Shown: positions 41,026 through 50,856 of the stretch, one piece after another | Position numbering within the stretch: the stretch's first letter is position 1 | Layout: each line of letters starts with the position of its first letter | Source of the DNA: CALSMU01 sp965230225 | Lineage (GTDB): Bacteria; Bacteroidota; Bacteroidia; Flavobacteriales_D; Parvicellaceae | Direction: 5' to 3' | Assembly: GCA_965230225.1 (NCBI GenBank) | Contig: CBDDKM010000002.1 | Coordinates: 682,001-746,000, forward strand | DNA: 64,000 nt | Notes under the pieces: model-generated | What the model saw: only the letters and a program-made list of their open reading frames with translations | Database searches by the model: none | Told to the model about the DNA's origin: nothing | Made by a program: the position numbers and the translations under genes

Positions 41026-43251
41026 TTATTGAACAGTAAGTCGTATTACTTCTCTGTCATCTCCATAGCTAAATTCTACCAGGTAAATACCTCTTTCGAA
41101 TTGGCTAATGTCGATCATAGTTTTATGATCCGAGATGTTATTTTGAGTGTATACTAACTGACCAGACACATCGTACATCTGGATGTTGATGTCTTGAATG
41201 TCATCACCAAGCTCAACAGTTACTAATTCGTTAGCTGGGTTAGGATACATGGTAATGTGCTTACCAAACTCATTAGATATGATGCTAACGTTATTAACGT
41301 TGTAACAAGCAGAAGTATCAGTACACCCAGCCTCTGTAATGATTACAGCGTAATTCCCATTGTTGGTAGCAGTGTACATTTGATTGGTTTCTCCTGCAAT
41401 TGGAGCAAACCCGTTGTCACAATCCACCCACTGGTAAGTTCCATTGGCATTGTCAGCAGTCAATTCTGGTCCGTCTTGAGTTATATTTAGGTTTACAGCT
41501 TCGGTGGTCAAAATAAGGTTAACTATGGAGTCACACCCATTAACCGATTGGAATACTTCAGTATATGTACCTGCCGCAGTTAATGTTTGTGTTCCGAATG
41601 TATAGTTATCTCCTGCACAAAACGAAGCTGAAATTGTTTCGTTATAGGATGGTAATTCGGTAAGGGTAAGTACTACCGTTGAGTCACACCCATTAACCGA
41701 TTGGAATACTTCAGTATATGTACCCGCTGTAGTTAATGTTTGTGTTCCGAATGTATAGTTATCTCCTGCACAAAACGAAGCTGAGATTGTTTCGTTATAG
41801 GATGGTAATTCGGTAAGGGTAAGTACTACCGTTGAGTCACATCCATTAACCGATTGGAATACTTCAGTATATGTACCTGCCGCAGTTAATGTTTGTGTTC
41901 CGAATGTATAGTTATCTCCTGCACAAAATGAAGCTGAGATTGTTTCGTTATAGGATGGTAATTCAGTAAGGGTAAGTACTACCGTTGAGTCACATCCATT
42001 AACCGATTGAAATACTTCTGTATAAGTTCCAGCAGTGGATAAAGACTGTGTTCCAAATGAATATGATGTCCCCGAGCAGAAAGAAGCAGAATAGGCCTCA
42101 TTGTATATCGGGTTTTCTGTTAATGTTAATACCACTGTAGAATCACAACCATTAATAGAAGTAAATATTTCTGTGTAAGAACCTGCAGTGGTTAACGTTT
42201 GTGTTCCAAAAGTATAGTTATCCCCACCACAAATTGTTGCGGTTGCAGTTTCATTATACTCAGGAACAACTGTTAGTGTAAAGCTACAATCGCTTGAATT
42301 TCCTTCAGCATCTGTAGAGGTTAAAACAATGGTCATTGTACCTATTGTGGTTGCAGATCCTGCAGCAGGCAATTGAGTAATTACCGGAGAAGTATCGCAG
42401 TTGTCGGTTGTGGTTGCCATACCTGTAAAGTCAGGTAGAGTGGTTGAACAGGTGGATTGTGATCCGGGGCAGATAATAGTTGGAGCGGTTGCATCTGAAA
42501 CCGTAATAGTTATTGTGCCACAAAGGCCTTGTGATTCATCAACACATCCTGAACCATCCTCTCCTCTAATATAGTAGGTTGTGGTGGAGGTGGGAGACAC
42601 CATTAATGTGGTTCCGGCTTGTGAAGTAAGTAGGCCAGATCCGCAACCATTGGTGTAAATATACCATTCGGTTGCATCATTTAAATTAGCTCCGGTCCAG
42701 TCTAGTGTAGCATTATTACCAGGGCAAATAGAAGGAGTAGTGGTTGTTATGTTTGGAACGTCTGGATCTGTGCATGAAGATGAAAGTAGAGTAATGTGAA
42801 GTGCAGTATCGGTAAACCCCATCGATGAACATCCTTGTCCATTAATTATGGCATTAATTTGTATGTCGATGGCAGTTACTCCGGCTGGAATGACTATATC
42901 AATTGATGCATCATCTCCACAAAAATCTTCATTGAAACCTATTATATTATTGGTTCCTGCTTCATAAATAGTTAGAGAAGTGTTATACATAGAGTTAGCA
43001 TAGAATATTCCGGCACCATTATCTTGTTCACAAAGATCTATTCGATACGTTTCGCTTGAAACCAGATTGGTTATTGTGAAATATTTTCCTAAACTGATAG
43101 CGGTTGATAACTCTGTTCTGACTCCAGGAGCCAAAGTGGAGGCATCATAATATTGACTAGAGAAAGGGAAATGAGGGCTTCCTTTAGGACATTGTGCATA
43201 GTTTATTCCTAAGATTAGCACCCCTAGAATAAAGGTAAATAAGTGTTTCAT
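41026..43251 (-). CDS. T9SS surface protein with five GCDS modules
   Basis: The start is set at the ATG at 43251, which gives the signal peptide MKHLFTFILGVLILGINYAQ; the longest open frame adds 35 residues without export features. The mature protein has a beta sandwich with CPKGS and FNEDFCGDDASIDI (about 20-160), an Ig-like domain (YYIRGEDGSGC), an HYR-like segment (CPGSQSTCSTTLPDF), five 51-residue GCDS modules of which the last three are almost identical, and a T9SS type A sorting domain (ITMYPNPANE to RLTVQ). The last 100 residues are nearly the same as in the proteins at 43450 and 50857. It is probably a surface adhesin. Confidence 0.9.
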   Translation of the reverse strand: MKHLFTFILGVLILGINYAQCPKGSPHFPFSSQYYDASTLAPGVRTELSTAISLGKYFTITNLVSSETYRIDLCEQDNGAGIFYANSMYNTSLTIYEAGTNNIIGFNEDFCGDDASIDIVIPAGVTAIDIQINAIINGQGCSSMGFTDTALHITLLSSSCTDPDVPNITTTTPSICPGNNATLDWTGANLNDATEWYIYTNGCGSGLLTSQAGTTLMVSPTSTTTYYIRGEDGSGCVDESQGLCGTITITVSDATAPTIICPGSQSTCSTTLPDFTGMATTTDNCDTSPVITQLPAAGSATTIGTMTIVLTSTDAEGNSSDCSFTLTVVPEYNETATATICGGDNYTFGTQTLTTAGSYTEIFTSINGCDSTVVLTLTENPIYNEAYSASFCSGTSYSFGTQSLSTAGTYTEVFQSVNGCDSTVVLTLTELPSYNETISASFCAGDNYTFGTQTLTAAGTYTEVFQSVNGCDSTVVLTLTELPSYNETISASFCAGDNYTFGTQTLTTAGTYTEVFQSVNGCDSTVVLTLTELPSYNETISASFCAGDNYTFGTQTLTAAGTYTEVFQSVNGCDSIVNLILTTEAVNLNITQDGPELTADNANGTYQWVDCDNGFAPIAGETNQMYTATNNGNYAVIITEAGCTDTSACYNVNNVSIISNEFGKHITMYPNPANELVTVELGDDIQDINIQMYDVSGQLVYTQNNISDHKTMIDISQFERGIYLVEFSYGDDREVIRLTVQ
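41507..42264 (-). repeat. Five GCDS modules of 153 bp
   Basis: Five in-frame copies. The three C-terminal ones (SYNETISASFCAGDNYTFG) are almost identical in DNA, which points to recent duplication or conversion. Confidence 0.9.
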
Positions 43252-43357
43252 AATAAATGTATTGAAATGGTTCAACATTGCTTTTCTAAAATGTATGAAT
43301 TCAAATTGCAAGTACCACAGGGTTTTAATGCGTTCATCGATTGATTTGTGAATCAAC

Positions 43358-43365
43358 CAAACTTA
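43358..43365 (-). promoter_or_regulatory. Promoter element TAAGTTTG
   Basis: TAAGTTTG on the minus strand matches the -7 pattern, 106 bp before the ATG at 43251. A TTGATT/AATCAA hairpin (43341-43356) follows directly. Confidence 0.35.
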
Positions 43366-43401
43366 GCTGAAGTAATGGAATGTTTTAGTTGGGGTAAAAA
43401 A

Positions 43402-43426
43402 AGAGGTGGAGAAAATCCCCACCTCT
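43402..43426 (-). terminator. Terminator hairpin, shared type, after the gene at 43450
   Basis: The same AGAGGTGG / CCACCTCT stem as at 40979, followed by T residues on the minus strand, 23 bp after the stop codon. Confidence 0.85.
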
Positions 43427-43449
43427 AATTCATTACTGTATTTAACTAA

Positions 43450-46400
43450 TTATTGAACAGTAAGTCGTATCACTTTATTATTATCACCATAGCTAAATTC
43501 TATCAGGTAAATACCTCTTTCGAATTGGCTAATGTCGATAGTTGTTTTATGATCCGAGATGTTACTTTGTGTATAAACTAACTGACCAGACACATCGTAC
43601 ATTTGGATGTTGATGTCCTGAATGTCATCACCAAGTTCAACAGTTACTAACTCATTAGCTGGGTTAGGATACATGGTAATGTGTTTACCAAACTCGTTAG
43701 AAATGATACTAACTCCAGTAACGTTATAACAAGCTGAAGTATCAGTACATCCGGCCTCTGTAATGATTACAGCGTAATTACCGTTGTTGGTAGCAGTGTA
43801 CATTTGATTGGTTTCTCCTGTAATCGGAGCATATCCATTGTCACAATCCACCCACTGGTAAGTACCATTAGCGTTATCAGCGGTTAATTCAGCCCCAACT
43901 TGCGTTACATCAAGGTTTTCAGCCCCAACAATCAACGTTAGATTAACTGTAGAATCACAACCATCTACGGAAGTAAATAGTTCAGTATAAGTACCGCTCA
44001 TAGTAAGAGTTTGCGTACCGAACATGTAGCTATCACCATTACAGATGGTTACTGTAGCTGTTTCGTTGTATACTGGGTTTTCAGTAAGCGTAAGTGTTAC
44101 TGTCGAGTCACATCCGTTAATAGCCGTAAATACTTCAGTATAGGTACCACTTGTAGTAAGTGTTTGAGTACCGAAAGTATAATTATCACCACTACAAATA
44201 GTAGCTGTTTCCGTTGTGTTAAAAGCAGGCTCTACTGTTAGAGTTAATACTACTGTAGAATCACATCCTCCTGTTGAAGTAAATACTTCTGTATATGTAC
44301 CGCTAGTGGTTAACGATTGCGAACCGAATACATAAGGAACATTGCTACATGTAGTTACAGCGGCAGTTTCATTATACACCGGATTTTCAGTTAAAGTAAG
44401 TACCACTGTAGAATCACAACCATTGATTGAAGTAAACACTTCGGTGTAAGTTCCAGCAACGGTTAATGATTGCGTACCGAAAGTATAAGTGTCACCTGCA
44501 CAGAATGTAGCCGAAACCATTTCATTGTAAACAGGGTTCTCGATAAGTGTAAGTACTACTGTCGAGTCACATCCGTTAATAGTGGTATATACTTCCGTAT
44601 AAATACCTCCCATGGTTAGTATTTGTGATCCAAAAGTATAACTGTCTCCACTACAGATTGATGCTGTAATGGTTTCGTTATATGATGGGAACTCGGTTAG
44701 AGTAAGTACAACAGTTGAGTCACACCCATTAATAGCAGTAAATACTTCAGTATAGGTACCACCTGTAGTAAGCGTCTGGGTACCGAAGACATAGCTATTA
44801 CCACTACAAATAGTAGCTGTTTCCGTTGTATTAAAAGCAGGCTCTACTGTTAGAGTTAATATTACTGTAGAATCGCATCCTCCTGTTGAAGTAAATACTT
44901 CAGTATAAGTACCGCTAGTGGTTAACGTTTGCGAACCGAATACATAAGGAATATTGTCACAACTAGTTACCGCAGCTGTTTCATAGTAAACAGGGTTTTC
45001 AGTTAAAGTAAGTACCACTGTAGAATCACAACCAACGGTAGATACAAATTGCTCGGTATAAGTACCTGCTGTAGTAAGTGTTTGGGTACCGAAAGTATAA
45101 GTTTCACCCGTACAGAAGCTATCTGAAACAGTTTCATTATATGCTGTTACTTCAGAAAGGGTTAATACTACCGTCGAATCACATCCATCAACAGAAGTAA
45201 ACACTTCGGTATATGTACCTGCAGCAGTTAATGTTTGCGTACCGAAAGTATAGCTATAACCAGCGCAGAAATCAGCAGTAGCAGTTTCATTGTACACTGG
45301 GTTTTCCGTTAAGGTAAGCACTACCGTAGAGTCACATCCGCCAACAGAAGAGAATACTTCGGTATAAGTTCCAGCAACGGTTAATGTTTGCGTTCCAAAA
45401 GTGTAGTTATCACCAGCACAGAAAGAAGCTGAAGCCACCTCATTGTAAACAGGGTTTTCAATAAGGGTAAGCACTACAGTTGAATCGCACCCGTTAATAG
45501 AGGTAAATACCTCAGTATAAGTACCACCAGTAGTAAGTGTTTGCGTACCAAAAGTATAGCTGTTTCCGCTACAAATGGTGGCTGTAGTTGTTTCGTTGTA
45601 AGGTGGGAACTCAGTAAGTGTAAGCACTACCGTAGAGTCACATCCGTTAACAGTTGTAAATACCTCAGTATAAGTACCTCCAGCAGTAAGCGTTTGCGTA
45701 CCGAAAGTGTAACTATCTCCACTACAAATAGTAGCCATGGCTATTTCATTGTAAGAAGGGAATTCAGTAAGCGTAAGTGTTACTGTCGAGTCACACCCAT
45801 CAACAGTTGTAAATACCTCGGTATATGTACCACCAGTAGTAAGTATTTGCGTACCGAAAGTATAACTGTCTCCATTACAAATAGAAGCAGTAGCCATTTC
45901 ATTGTAGACAGGGTTCTCAATAAGCGTAAGTACTACGGTCGAGTCGCACCCGTCAACAGAAGAGAATACCTCAGTATAAGTTCCTGCAGTTGTAAGTGCT
46001 TGCATTCCGAATGGATAGCTGTCGCCATCACAAATGGAAACTACTACTGTTTCGTTGTACTCAGGGTTAACGGTTAATGTAAAGCTACAGTTATCAGCAT
46101 TTCCTTCGGCATCCGTAGATGTTAATACAATGGTCATATTACCAACCATTGTTGCAGACCCTGCAGCTGGAGATTGAGTAATAACTGGAGTAGCATCACA
46201 GTTATCGGTTGTAGTAGCCATTCCTGTATAATCAGGCACAGTAGTTGAGCAAGTTGATTGATCACCTGGGCAGGTAATAGAAGGAGCGATATCATCCATA
46301 ACGGTTACCACTGCTATACAGTCGCTGCTATTTCCACTAGCGTCAGTAGCAGTAAGAGTTACATTGTTAGCTCCTAGATCAGCACAAGTAAATGCAGTTT

Positions 46401-49400
46401 GTGAGGTAGAAAGAGTAACAGTACCGCAGTTATCAGTAGTCCCTCCGTCGATGTCCGTAGTAGTAATAGAAGCATTACCAGTAGCATCTAGATATACTGT
46501 AAAGTTCTGACAAACGGTTGTTGGAGCCATATCGTCCATCACGGTGACAACTGCCACACAGTCATCAGTATTTCCATTCGCATCAGTAACAGTAAGCGTT
46601 ACGTTGTTTGCTCCTAAATCAGCACACGTAAATGTGGTTTGAGAAGCAGTAAGTGTAATAGCACCACAGTTATCGTTGGAACCATTATCAATATCGGCAG
46701 CAACGATAGAAGCGTTACCCATTGCGTCAAGAGAAATAGTAATGTTCTGACAAACAGCTGTTGGAGCTGTCCCATCACTTAAGACAACATCAAAGGTACA
46801 ATCATCAGTATTACCATTTCCATCATCCGCAGTAAGAGTAATGGTAGTAGTACCAGAGATTAAAGTACCAGCAACCGGCATTTGAGTAATAGTCGGGTTA
46901 GCAGTACAGTTATCCATAGCAGTTGCTAAAGAGGTATAATCTGGAAGAGTAAACTCACAATTTGCATCTGGGTTTTCAGTTTGGTTACCTGAGCAAGTAA
47001 TAGAAGGATGAATATCATCTATCACAGTTACCATTGCCATACAATCACTTGTATTTCCACTAGCGTCAGTAACTGTAAGCGTTACATTGTTTGTTCCCAA
47101 ATCAGCACACGTAAATGCAGTTTGGGAAGCAGAAAGAGTAACAGCACCACAATTATCGGTAGAGCCACCGTCAATGTCTGCCGTAGTAATGTTTGCATTA
47201 CCCATAGCATCCAGATATACCGTAATATTCTGACAAACGGCAGTAGGAGTAACACTATCGATTACAGTTACTTCAGCAACACAATTATCACTATTTCCGT
47301 TAGCATCAGTTGCTGTAAGAGTTACGTTATTCACTCCCAGGTCAGCACAGGTAAATGCTGTTTGTGAAACAGCAAATGTTAAACCAGAACAGTTGTCAGT
47401 AGACCCACCGTCTATATCGGTATCAACGATAGTAGCGTTTCCAGTAGCATCTAAGAACACACCAATGTTTTGACACACAACAGTAGGAGGTGTACCATCA
47501 CTTAAGATCACATCAAAAGTACAATCATCAGTATTACCATTTCCATCATTTGCAGTAAGAGTAATGGTAGTTGTACCAGAGATTAGAGTACCAGCAGCTG
47601 GCCACTGAGTAATAGTTGGGTTAGCTGTACAGTTATCTGTAGCAGTTGCCAAACTGGTATAATCCGGTAGAATAAACTCACAGTTTGCATCTGGATTTTC
47701 AGTTTGATTACCAGAACAAGTAATAGAAGGGTTAATATTATCCACTACTGTTACCACCGCTACACAGTCATAGCTATTACCATTTCCATCAGTAACGGTA
47801 AGTGTTACGTTATTAGCACCGATATCAGCACATGTAAATGCTGTTTGCGAAGCAGAAAGAGTAACAGCACCACAGTTATCGTTGGAACCATTATCAATGT
47901 CATTAGCAGTGATAGAAGCGTTACCAGCAGCGTTTAGAGAAATAGTTATGTTCTGACAAATAGCTGTTGGAGCTGTTCCATCACTTAAGATCATATCAAA
48001 TGTACAATCATTGGTATTACCATTTCCATCATCCGCTGTAAGCGTAATGGTTGTTGTTTCTGTAATTACAGAACCTATTGCCGGCGACTGGGTAATAATT
48101 GGGTTAGCAGTACAGTTATCTGTTGCAGTAGCTAAACTGGTTAAATCTGGAAGAATAAACTCGCAGGACTGATCTAGGTAATCAAATATATCACCTGAGC
48201 AAGTAATGCTTGGTGCAACTACATCTTCAATAGTTATGACAACGTCAGAATGGTTTGGACATGGCCCATTAGTAGTATAAGTTACTGTATAAGTTCCATT
48301 AGTTGAAGCTCCAAGATCAATTTCACCTGAAGTTGGATTAATGCTTAGTCCTGCAGTACTTGAGAAGGTCCCTCCAGCTAAACCAGTAGTTGTAGGTAAA
48401 GGGTTGGAAGCACCAGGACAATAAGTTGAAGCTCCATAGCTAAAGGAAGCATCATCCAATTCATTGATAGTAATTGATTTAGAAGTGCTATTAGGGCACG
48501 TGCCTGTTGTAGTATAAGTAACTGTATATGTTCCCGGAGTAGAAGATGATAAATCAATCTCTCCGGTAGAAGCAGAAATACTTAATCCGGCAGTGCTAGA
48601 GAAAGAACCACCACCTAAACCGGTAATTGTAGGTGTAGGGTCTGTATCATCTACACAGTAAGCAGCTGCAGAATAACTGAATGAAGCATCATCCAGTGGG
48701 TTTACAGTTATGGTAATGGAGCCGCAAAGACCTGTTGATTCATCTACACACCCAGCTCCATCTTCTCCTCTTATATAGTAGGTAGTAGTTGTAGTAGGGT
48801 TTACTGTGATAGATGTAGAAGTGGTTGAAGTTAATAGAGTACCTCCACAACTGTTAGTATATACTTGCCATGTAGTTGCATCGTTTAAATTGGCTCCGCT
48901 CCAGTCTAGAGTAGCGCTACCTCCTGTACAAATAGTAGGAGTATTTGTGGTTACATTTGGAACGTCGGGATTGACGCAAGGTGGAGCCATTAGCGTAATA
49001 TGAAGTGCGGAGTTTGTAAATCCTGCAGATGAACACCCGTTATGGTTTAGTTGTACATCTATACCTGTAACACCTGCTGGAATAGTTAAGTCTATTGATG
49101 CATCATCTCCACAGAAGTCATCGTTATAACCTAGCACGTTCGTGGTTCCTCCTTCAAAAATGGTCATAAAGGTATTATGAGTTGCGTTAGCATAATTAGT
49201 TCCAGACCCATCCTGTTGTTCGCAAGCATCTATCCTATAAGTTTCACCAGGAATAATATCAGATATTATAAAATACCTTCCTAAACTCATAGTACCAACT
49301 AATTGTGTTCGAACCCCTGTAACCAGGTTTGTTGCGTCATAAAGGTTTATAGAACTGTGAGGTGTGCTTCCTTTGGGACATTGCCCATAGGCGGTGCTCA

Positions 49401-49440
49401 GAAGTATTATTCCAAGACAAAAAGTAATTAAATATTTCAT
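43450..49440 (-). CDS. Giant T9SS surface protein with fourteen GCDS modules
   Basis: This is the longest gene in the window (1996 residues). It begins with a signal peptide (MKYLITFCLGIILLSTAYGQ), the CPKGS...FCGDDASIDL beta sandwich and an Ig-like domain. There follow two LDDASFSYS-type modules, a mosaic of four HYR-like segments (ITCSGNQTENPDANCEF) and five CQNI modules, fourteen 51-residue GCDS modules, and a T9SS type A sorting domain nearly identical to those at 41026 and 50857. Each GCDS module has two Cys that could pair. The protein should extend far from the cell surface and act as adhesin or scaffold; no catalytic residues were recognised. A hairpin lies between the promoter-like box and the start codon. 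Confidence 0.92.
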   Translation of the reverse strand: MKYLITFCLGIILLSTAYGQCPKGSTPHSSINLYDATNLVTGVRTQLVGTMSLGRYFIISDIIPGETYRIDACEQQDGSGTNYANATHNTFMTIFEGGTTNVLGYNDDFCGDDASIDLTIPAGVTGIDVQLNHNGCSSAGFTNSALHITLMAPPCVNPDVPNVTTNTPTICTGGSATLDWSGANLNDATTWQVYTNSCGGTLLTSTTSTSITVNPTTTTTYYIRGEDGAGCVDESTGLCGSITITVNPLDDASFSYSAAAYCVDDTDPTPTITGLGGGSFSSTAGLSISASTGEIDLSSSTPGTYTVTYTTTGTCPNSTSKSITINELDDASFSYGASTYCPGASNPLPTTTGLAGGTFSSTAGLSINPTSGEIDLGASTNGTYTVTYTTNGPCPNHSDVVITIEDVVAPSITCSGDIFDYLDQSCEFILPDLTSLATATDNCTANPIITQSPAIGSVITETTTITLTADDGNGNTNDCTFDMILSDGTAPTAICQNITISLNAAGNASITANDIDNGSNDNCGAVTLSASQTAFTCADIGANNVTLTVTDGNGNSYDCVAVVTVVDNINPSITCSGNQTENPDANCEFILPDYTSLATATDNCTANPTITQWPAAGTLISGTTTITLTANDGNGNTDDCTFDVILSDGTPPTVVCQNIGVFLDATGNATIVDTDIDGGSTDNCSGLTFAVSQTAFTCADLGVNNVTLTATDANGNSDNCVAEVTVIDSVTPTAVCQNITVYLDAMGNANITTADIDGGSTDNCGAVTLSASQTAFTCADLGTNNVTLTVTDASGNTSDCMAMVTVIDDIHPSITCSGNQTENPDANCEFTLPDYTSLATAMDNCTANPTITQMPVAGTLISGTTTITLTADDGNGNTDDCTFDVVLSDGTAPTAVCQNITISLDAMGNASIVAADIDNGSNDNCGAITLTASQTTFTCADLGANNVTLTVTDANGNTDDCVAVVTVMDDMAPTTVCQNFTVYLDATGNASITTTDIDGGTTDNCGTVTLSTSQTAFTCADLGANNVTLTATDASGNSSDCIAVVTVMDDIAPSITCPGDQSTCSTTVPDYTGMATTTDNCDATPVITQSPAAGSATMVGNMTIVLTSTDAEGNADNCSFTLTVNPEYNETVVVSICDGDSYPFGMQALTTAGTYTEVFSSVDGCDSTVVLTLIENPVYNEMATASICNGDSYTFGTQILTTGGTYTEVFTTVDGCDSTVTLTLTEFPSYNEIAMATICSGDSYTFGTQTLTAGGTYTEVFTTVNGCDSTVVLTLTEFPPYNETTTATICSGNSYTFGTQTLTTGGTYTEVFTSINGCDSTVVLTLIENPVYNEVASASFCAGDNYTFGTQTLTVAGTYTEVFSSVGGCDSTVVLTLTENPVYNETATADFCAGYSYTFGTQTLTAAGTYTEVFTSVDGCDSTVVLTLSEVTAYNETVSDSFCTGETYTFGTQTLTTAGTYTEQFVSTVGCDSTVVLTLTENPVYYETAAVTSCDNIPYVFGSQTLTTSGTYTEVFTSTGGCDSTVILTLTVEPAFNTTETATICSGNSYVFGTQTLTTGGTYTEVFTAINGCDSTVVLTLTEFPSYNETITASICSGDSYTFGSQILTMGGIYTEVYTTINGCDSTVVLTLIENPVYNEMVSATFCAGDTYTFGTQSLTVAGTYTEVFTSINGCDSTVVLTLTENPVYNETAAVTTCSNVPYVFGSQSLTTSGTYTEVFTSTGGCDSTVVLTLTVEPAFNTTETATICSGDNYTFGTQTLTTSGTYTEVFTAINGCDSTVTLTLTENPVYNETATVTICNGDSYMFGTQTLTMSGTYTELFTSVDGCDSTVNLTLIVGAENLDVTQVGAELTADNANGTYQWVDCDNGYAPITGETNQMYTATNNGNYAVIITEAGCTDTSACYNVTGVSIISNEFGKHITMYPNPANELVTVELGDDIQDINIQMYDVSGQLVYTQSNISDHKTTIDISQFERGIYLIEFSYGDNNKVIRLTVQ
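43921..46063 (-). repeat. Fourteen tandem GCDS modules of 153 bp
   Basis: In-frame repeats at 153-bp spacing, each with YNE...C...FGxQ...GxYTE...GCDSxVxLxL. Copies 8 and 12 share a variant (CDNIPYVFG / CSNVPYVFG), and copies 9 and 13 share AFNTTETATIC, so a block of several modules was duplicated as a unit. Confidence 0.92.
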
Positions 49441-49467
49441 AAATTTTAAATTGGTTTATTAGTTATT

Positions 49468-49500
49468 AACCCTTCTAAATTGTCTTAATTTGGAGGGGTT
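49468..49500. promoter_or_regulatory. 14-bp leader hairpin before the gene at 43450
   Basis: AACCCTTCTAAATT and AATTTGGAGGGGTT pair over 14 bp with two G-U pairs and a 5-nt loop. It lies between the promoter-like box at 49509 and the start codon, so it would be at the very 5' end of the mRNA. A terminator role on the plus strand (TTTT follows) is an alternative. Confidence 0.45.
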
Positions 49501-49508
49501 TTATGCCG

Positions 49509-49516
49509 CAAACATA
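49509..49516 (-). promoter_or_regulatory. Promoter element TATGTTTG of the gene at 43450
   Basis: TATGTTTG on the minus strand fits the TAnnTTTG box, 68 bp before the ATG. The same octamer lies 66 bp before the ATG of the gene at 50857, supporting its use. A TTGG lies upstream with a slightly short spacer (about 14 bp). Confidence 0.45.
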
Positions 49517-50007
49517 TTAAGATTACACACCAATTTCCAGAGAGTAAATAGGCGATGGATAAGGCTCTAAAGCGCAGTATATCAGCTGATTAGATAGTGT
49601 TTGCTTGCGAATCTTTATGCTGTCTTAACAGATAAGAAATGAGTAGTGAATCCAAAATGTTATTCTGTTGATTTAAGAAACAACAACAGTTTGTTCAGAA
49701 ATGAAAAGTTTAAAATTTTGGGAAGGCCTAATCAGTATAGGTTCCAACTGTTTTATTTAATAAGGTCATTAAAAATGATCTTAAAAGATAAAGGTGAATT
49801 ATGGTAAAAAGTGAGAATTTCGTATTTCGAAATTAATAAGAATAGAATTCTGGTTAATCGTGAAGAATGACTTAAAGCCCCATATCGATTTAGGTTTTAC
49901 TGAAATGCTCTTATTAAAATGGGAAGACTTTCTTACTCCGAACTTTCAATAGAGTGGAGTTATTAAGAGCGCATTTTCTGCATAAGATAAAAGTGGATTT
50001 AACCTTC

Positions 50008-50790
50008 TTACACTTTAATCATTTCCTTCTCTTCTTGGGTTAAAGTGCTCGGGGTAATATATCCTTCTTCTGATGATCTTGGATCTCCGGAGTAGGTATT
50101 TATTCGGTTATCCATTACAGAAATATTAATGTTTCTAATATTGGTAAAAGACTCTATTTCTTTAATGGTTTGTTCTGGATTTTTTACCAGATTGTTGTAA
50201 TCAACAAAGTGAATATAGTCCGGATTGGACATACTTTTTAAGCTTTCCAGATTTTGATTATAGATCTCACAGAAGTACTTGGAATCTTCAGGTGTGTTCA
50301 CAATATTAACGGCTTTAGCGGAGCGCAAGCAATCAGCTAAGGGTCGTTGGATATAGATTACCTTAAGATTGGGGATGGTTTGTTTTACCATGTGGATATG
50401 GTTTCCGTTCCAGCCCGGTTCTTTGATTCCCCAGTAGGATCGCCCTTTCTCCAAAGCATAGTTCTGATAGTATTTAAAAAGACCAAAACAAGAATCTTCC
50501 AATGCTTCAAAATAGCTATCTAATTCTGGAAGTAGGTCTGGGGTCCAATCGTTGTTGTTTCCGGATAAAGCATCTCTAAGCTGATCATCTCTCATTTGTT
50601 GACTACTGCTCAGAAATAGTTTTTTTTGAAGGTAATAGTTCGTAAAATGGATCAGTTCGCCAGCAGCATTTTCGCCAAAAATTAAAGCCTCGTTAGAGGA
50701 GTTTAATAACCTAACTAACAATGTTGTTCCGGATCTTCTTGCGGGTGAGGTGATAAGAATTGGATGAATTTCTGAAAGAATAGATTCCAT
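50008..50790 (-). CDS. Sulfotransferase family protein
   Basis: The 260-residue protein has the PAPS 5'-phosphosulfate loop (TSPARRSGTTLLVRLL, residues about 14-29) and a 3'-phosphate-binding motif (YIQRPLADCLRSAKAV). It has no signal peptide, so it works in the cytoplasm, transferring sulfate from PAPS to an unknown acceptor (a glycan, lipid or small molecule). It lies between two giant surface-protein genes, 66 bp after one and 567 bp before the next, on the same strand. The terminator of the preceding gene sits 20 bp before its ATG, so its expression may depend on read-through. Confidence 0.85.
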   Translation of the reverse strand: MESILSEIHPILITSPARRSGTTLLVRLLNSSNEALIFGENAAGELIHFTNYYLQKKLFLSSSQQMRDDQLRDALSGNNNDWTPDLLPELDSYFEALEDSCFGLFKYYQNYALEKGRSYWGIKEPGWNGNHIHMVKQTIPNLKVIYIQRPLADCLRSAKAVNIVNTPEDSKYFCEIYNQNLESLKSMSNPDYIHFVDYNNLVKNPEQTIKEIESFTNIRNINISVMDNRINTYSGDPRSSEEGYITPSTLTQEEKEMIKV

Positions 50791-50809
50791 GAGTTGGGGG
50801 GATATAAAA

Positions 50810-50834
50810 AGAGGTGGAGAAAACCCCCACCTCT
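50810..50834 (-). terminator. Terminator hairpin, shared type, after the gene at 50857
   Basis: The AGAGGTGG / CCACCTCT stem again (one base different in the loop compared with 40979), with a T run on the minus strand. It lies just before the sulfotransferase start. Confidence 0.82.
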
Positions 50835-50856
50835 AATTCAAATATTATTTAGTTCA

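Larger units (their letters stand above)
49441..50007. other. 567-bp non-coding gap
   Basis: Between the sulfotransferase gene and the giant protein gene I see no coding frame of interest. The left end holds the leader hairpin and promoter-like box; the rest (about 49520-50007) is AT-rich sequence without recognised elements or tRNA. Confidence 0.5.

Noticed and set aside
43921..46063. Regularly spaced repeats that could be taken for a CRISPR or satellite array
   Set aside because: The 153-bp units (also 237 and 243 bp elsewhere) are in frame, lack alternating short repeats and spacers, and encode protein modules.
45541..46077. Plus-strand open frames inside the repeat genes (for example 45541-46077, 47008-47367, 54106-55512)
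   Set aside because: They are antisense shadows of repeated coding sequence; their proteins are low-complexity and have no start signals.
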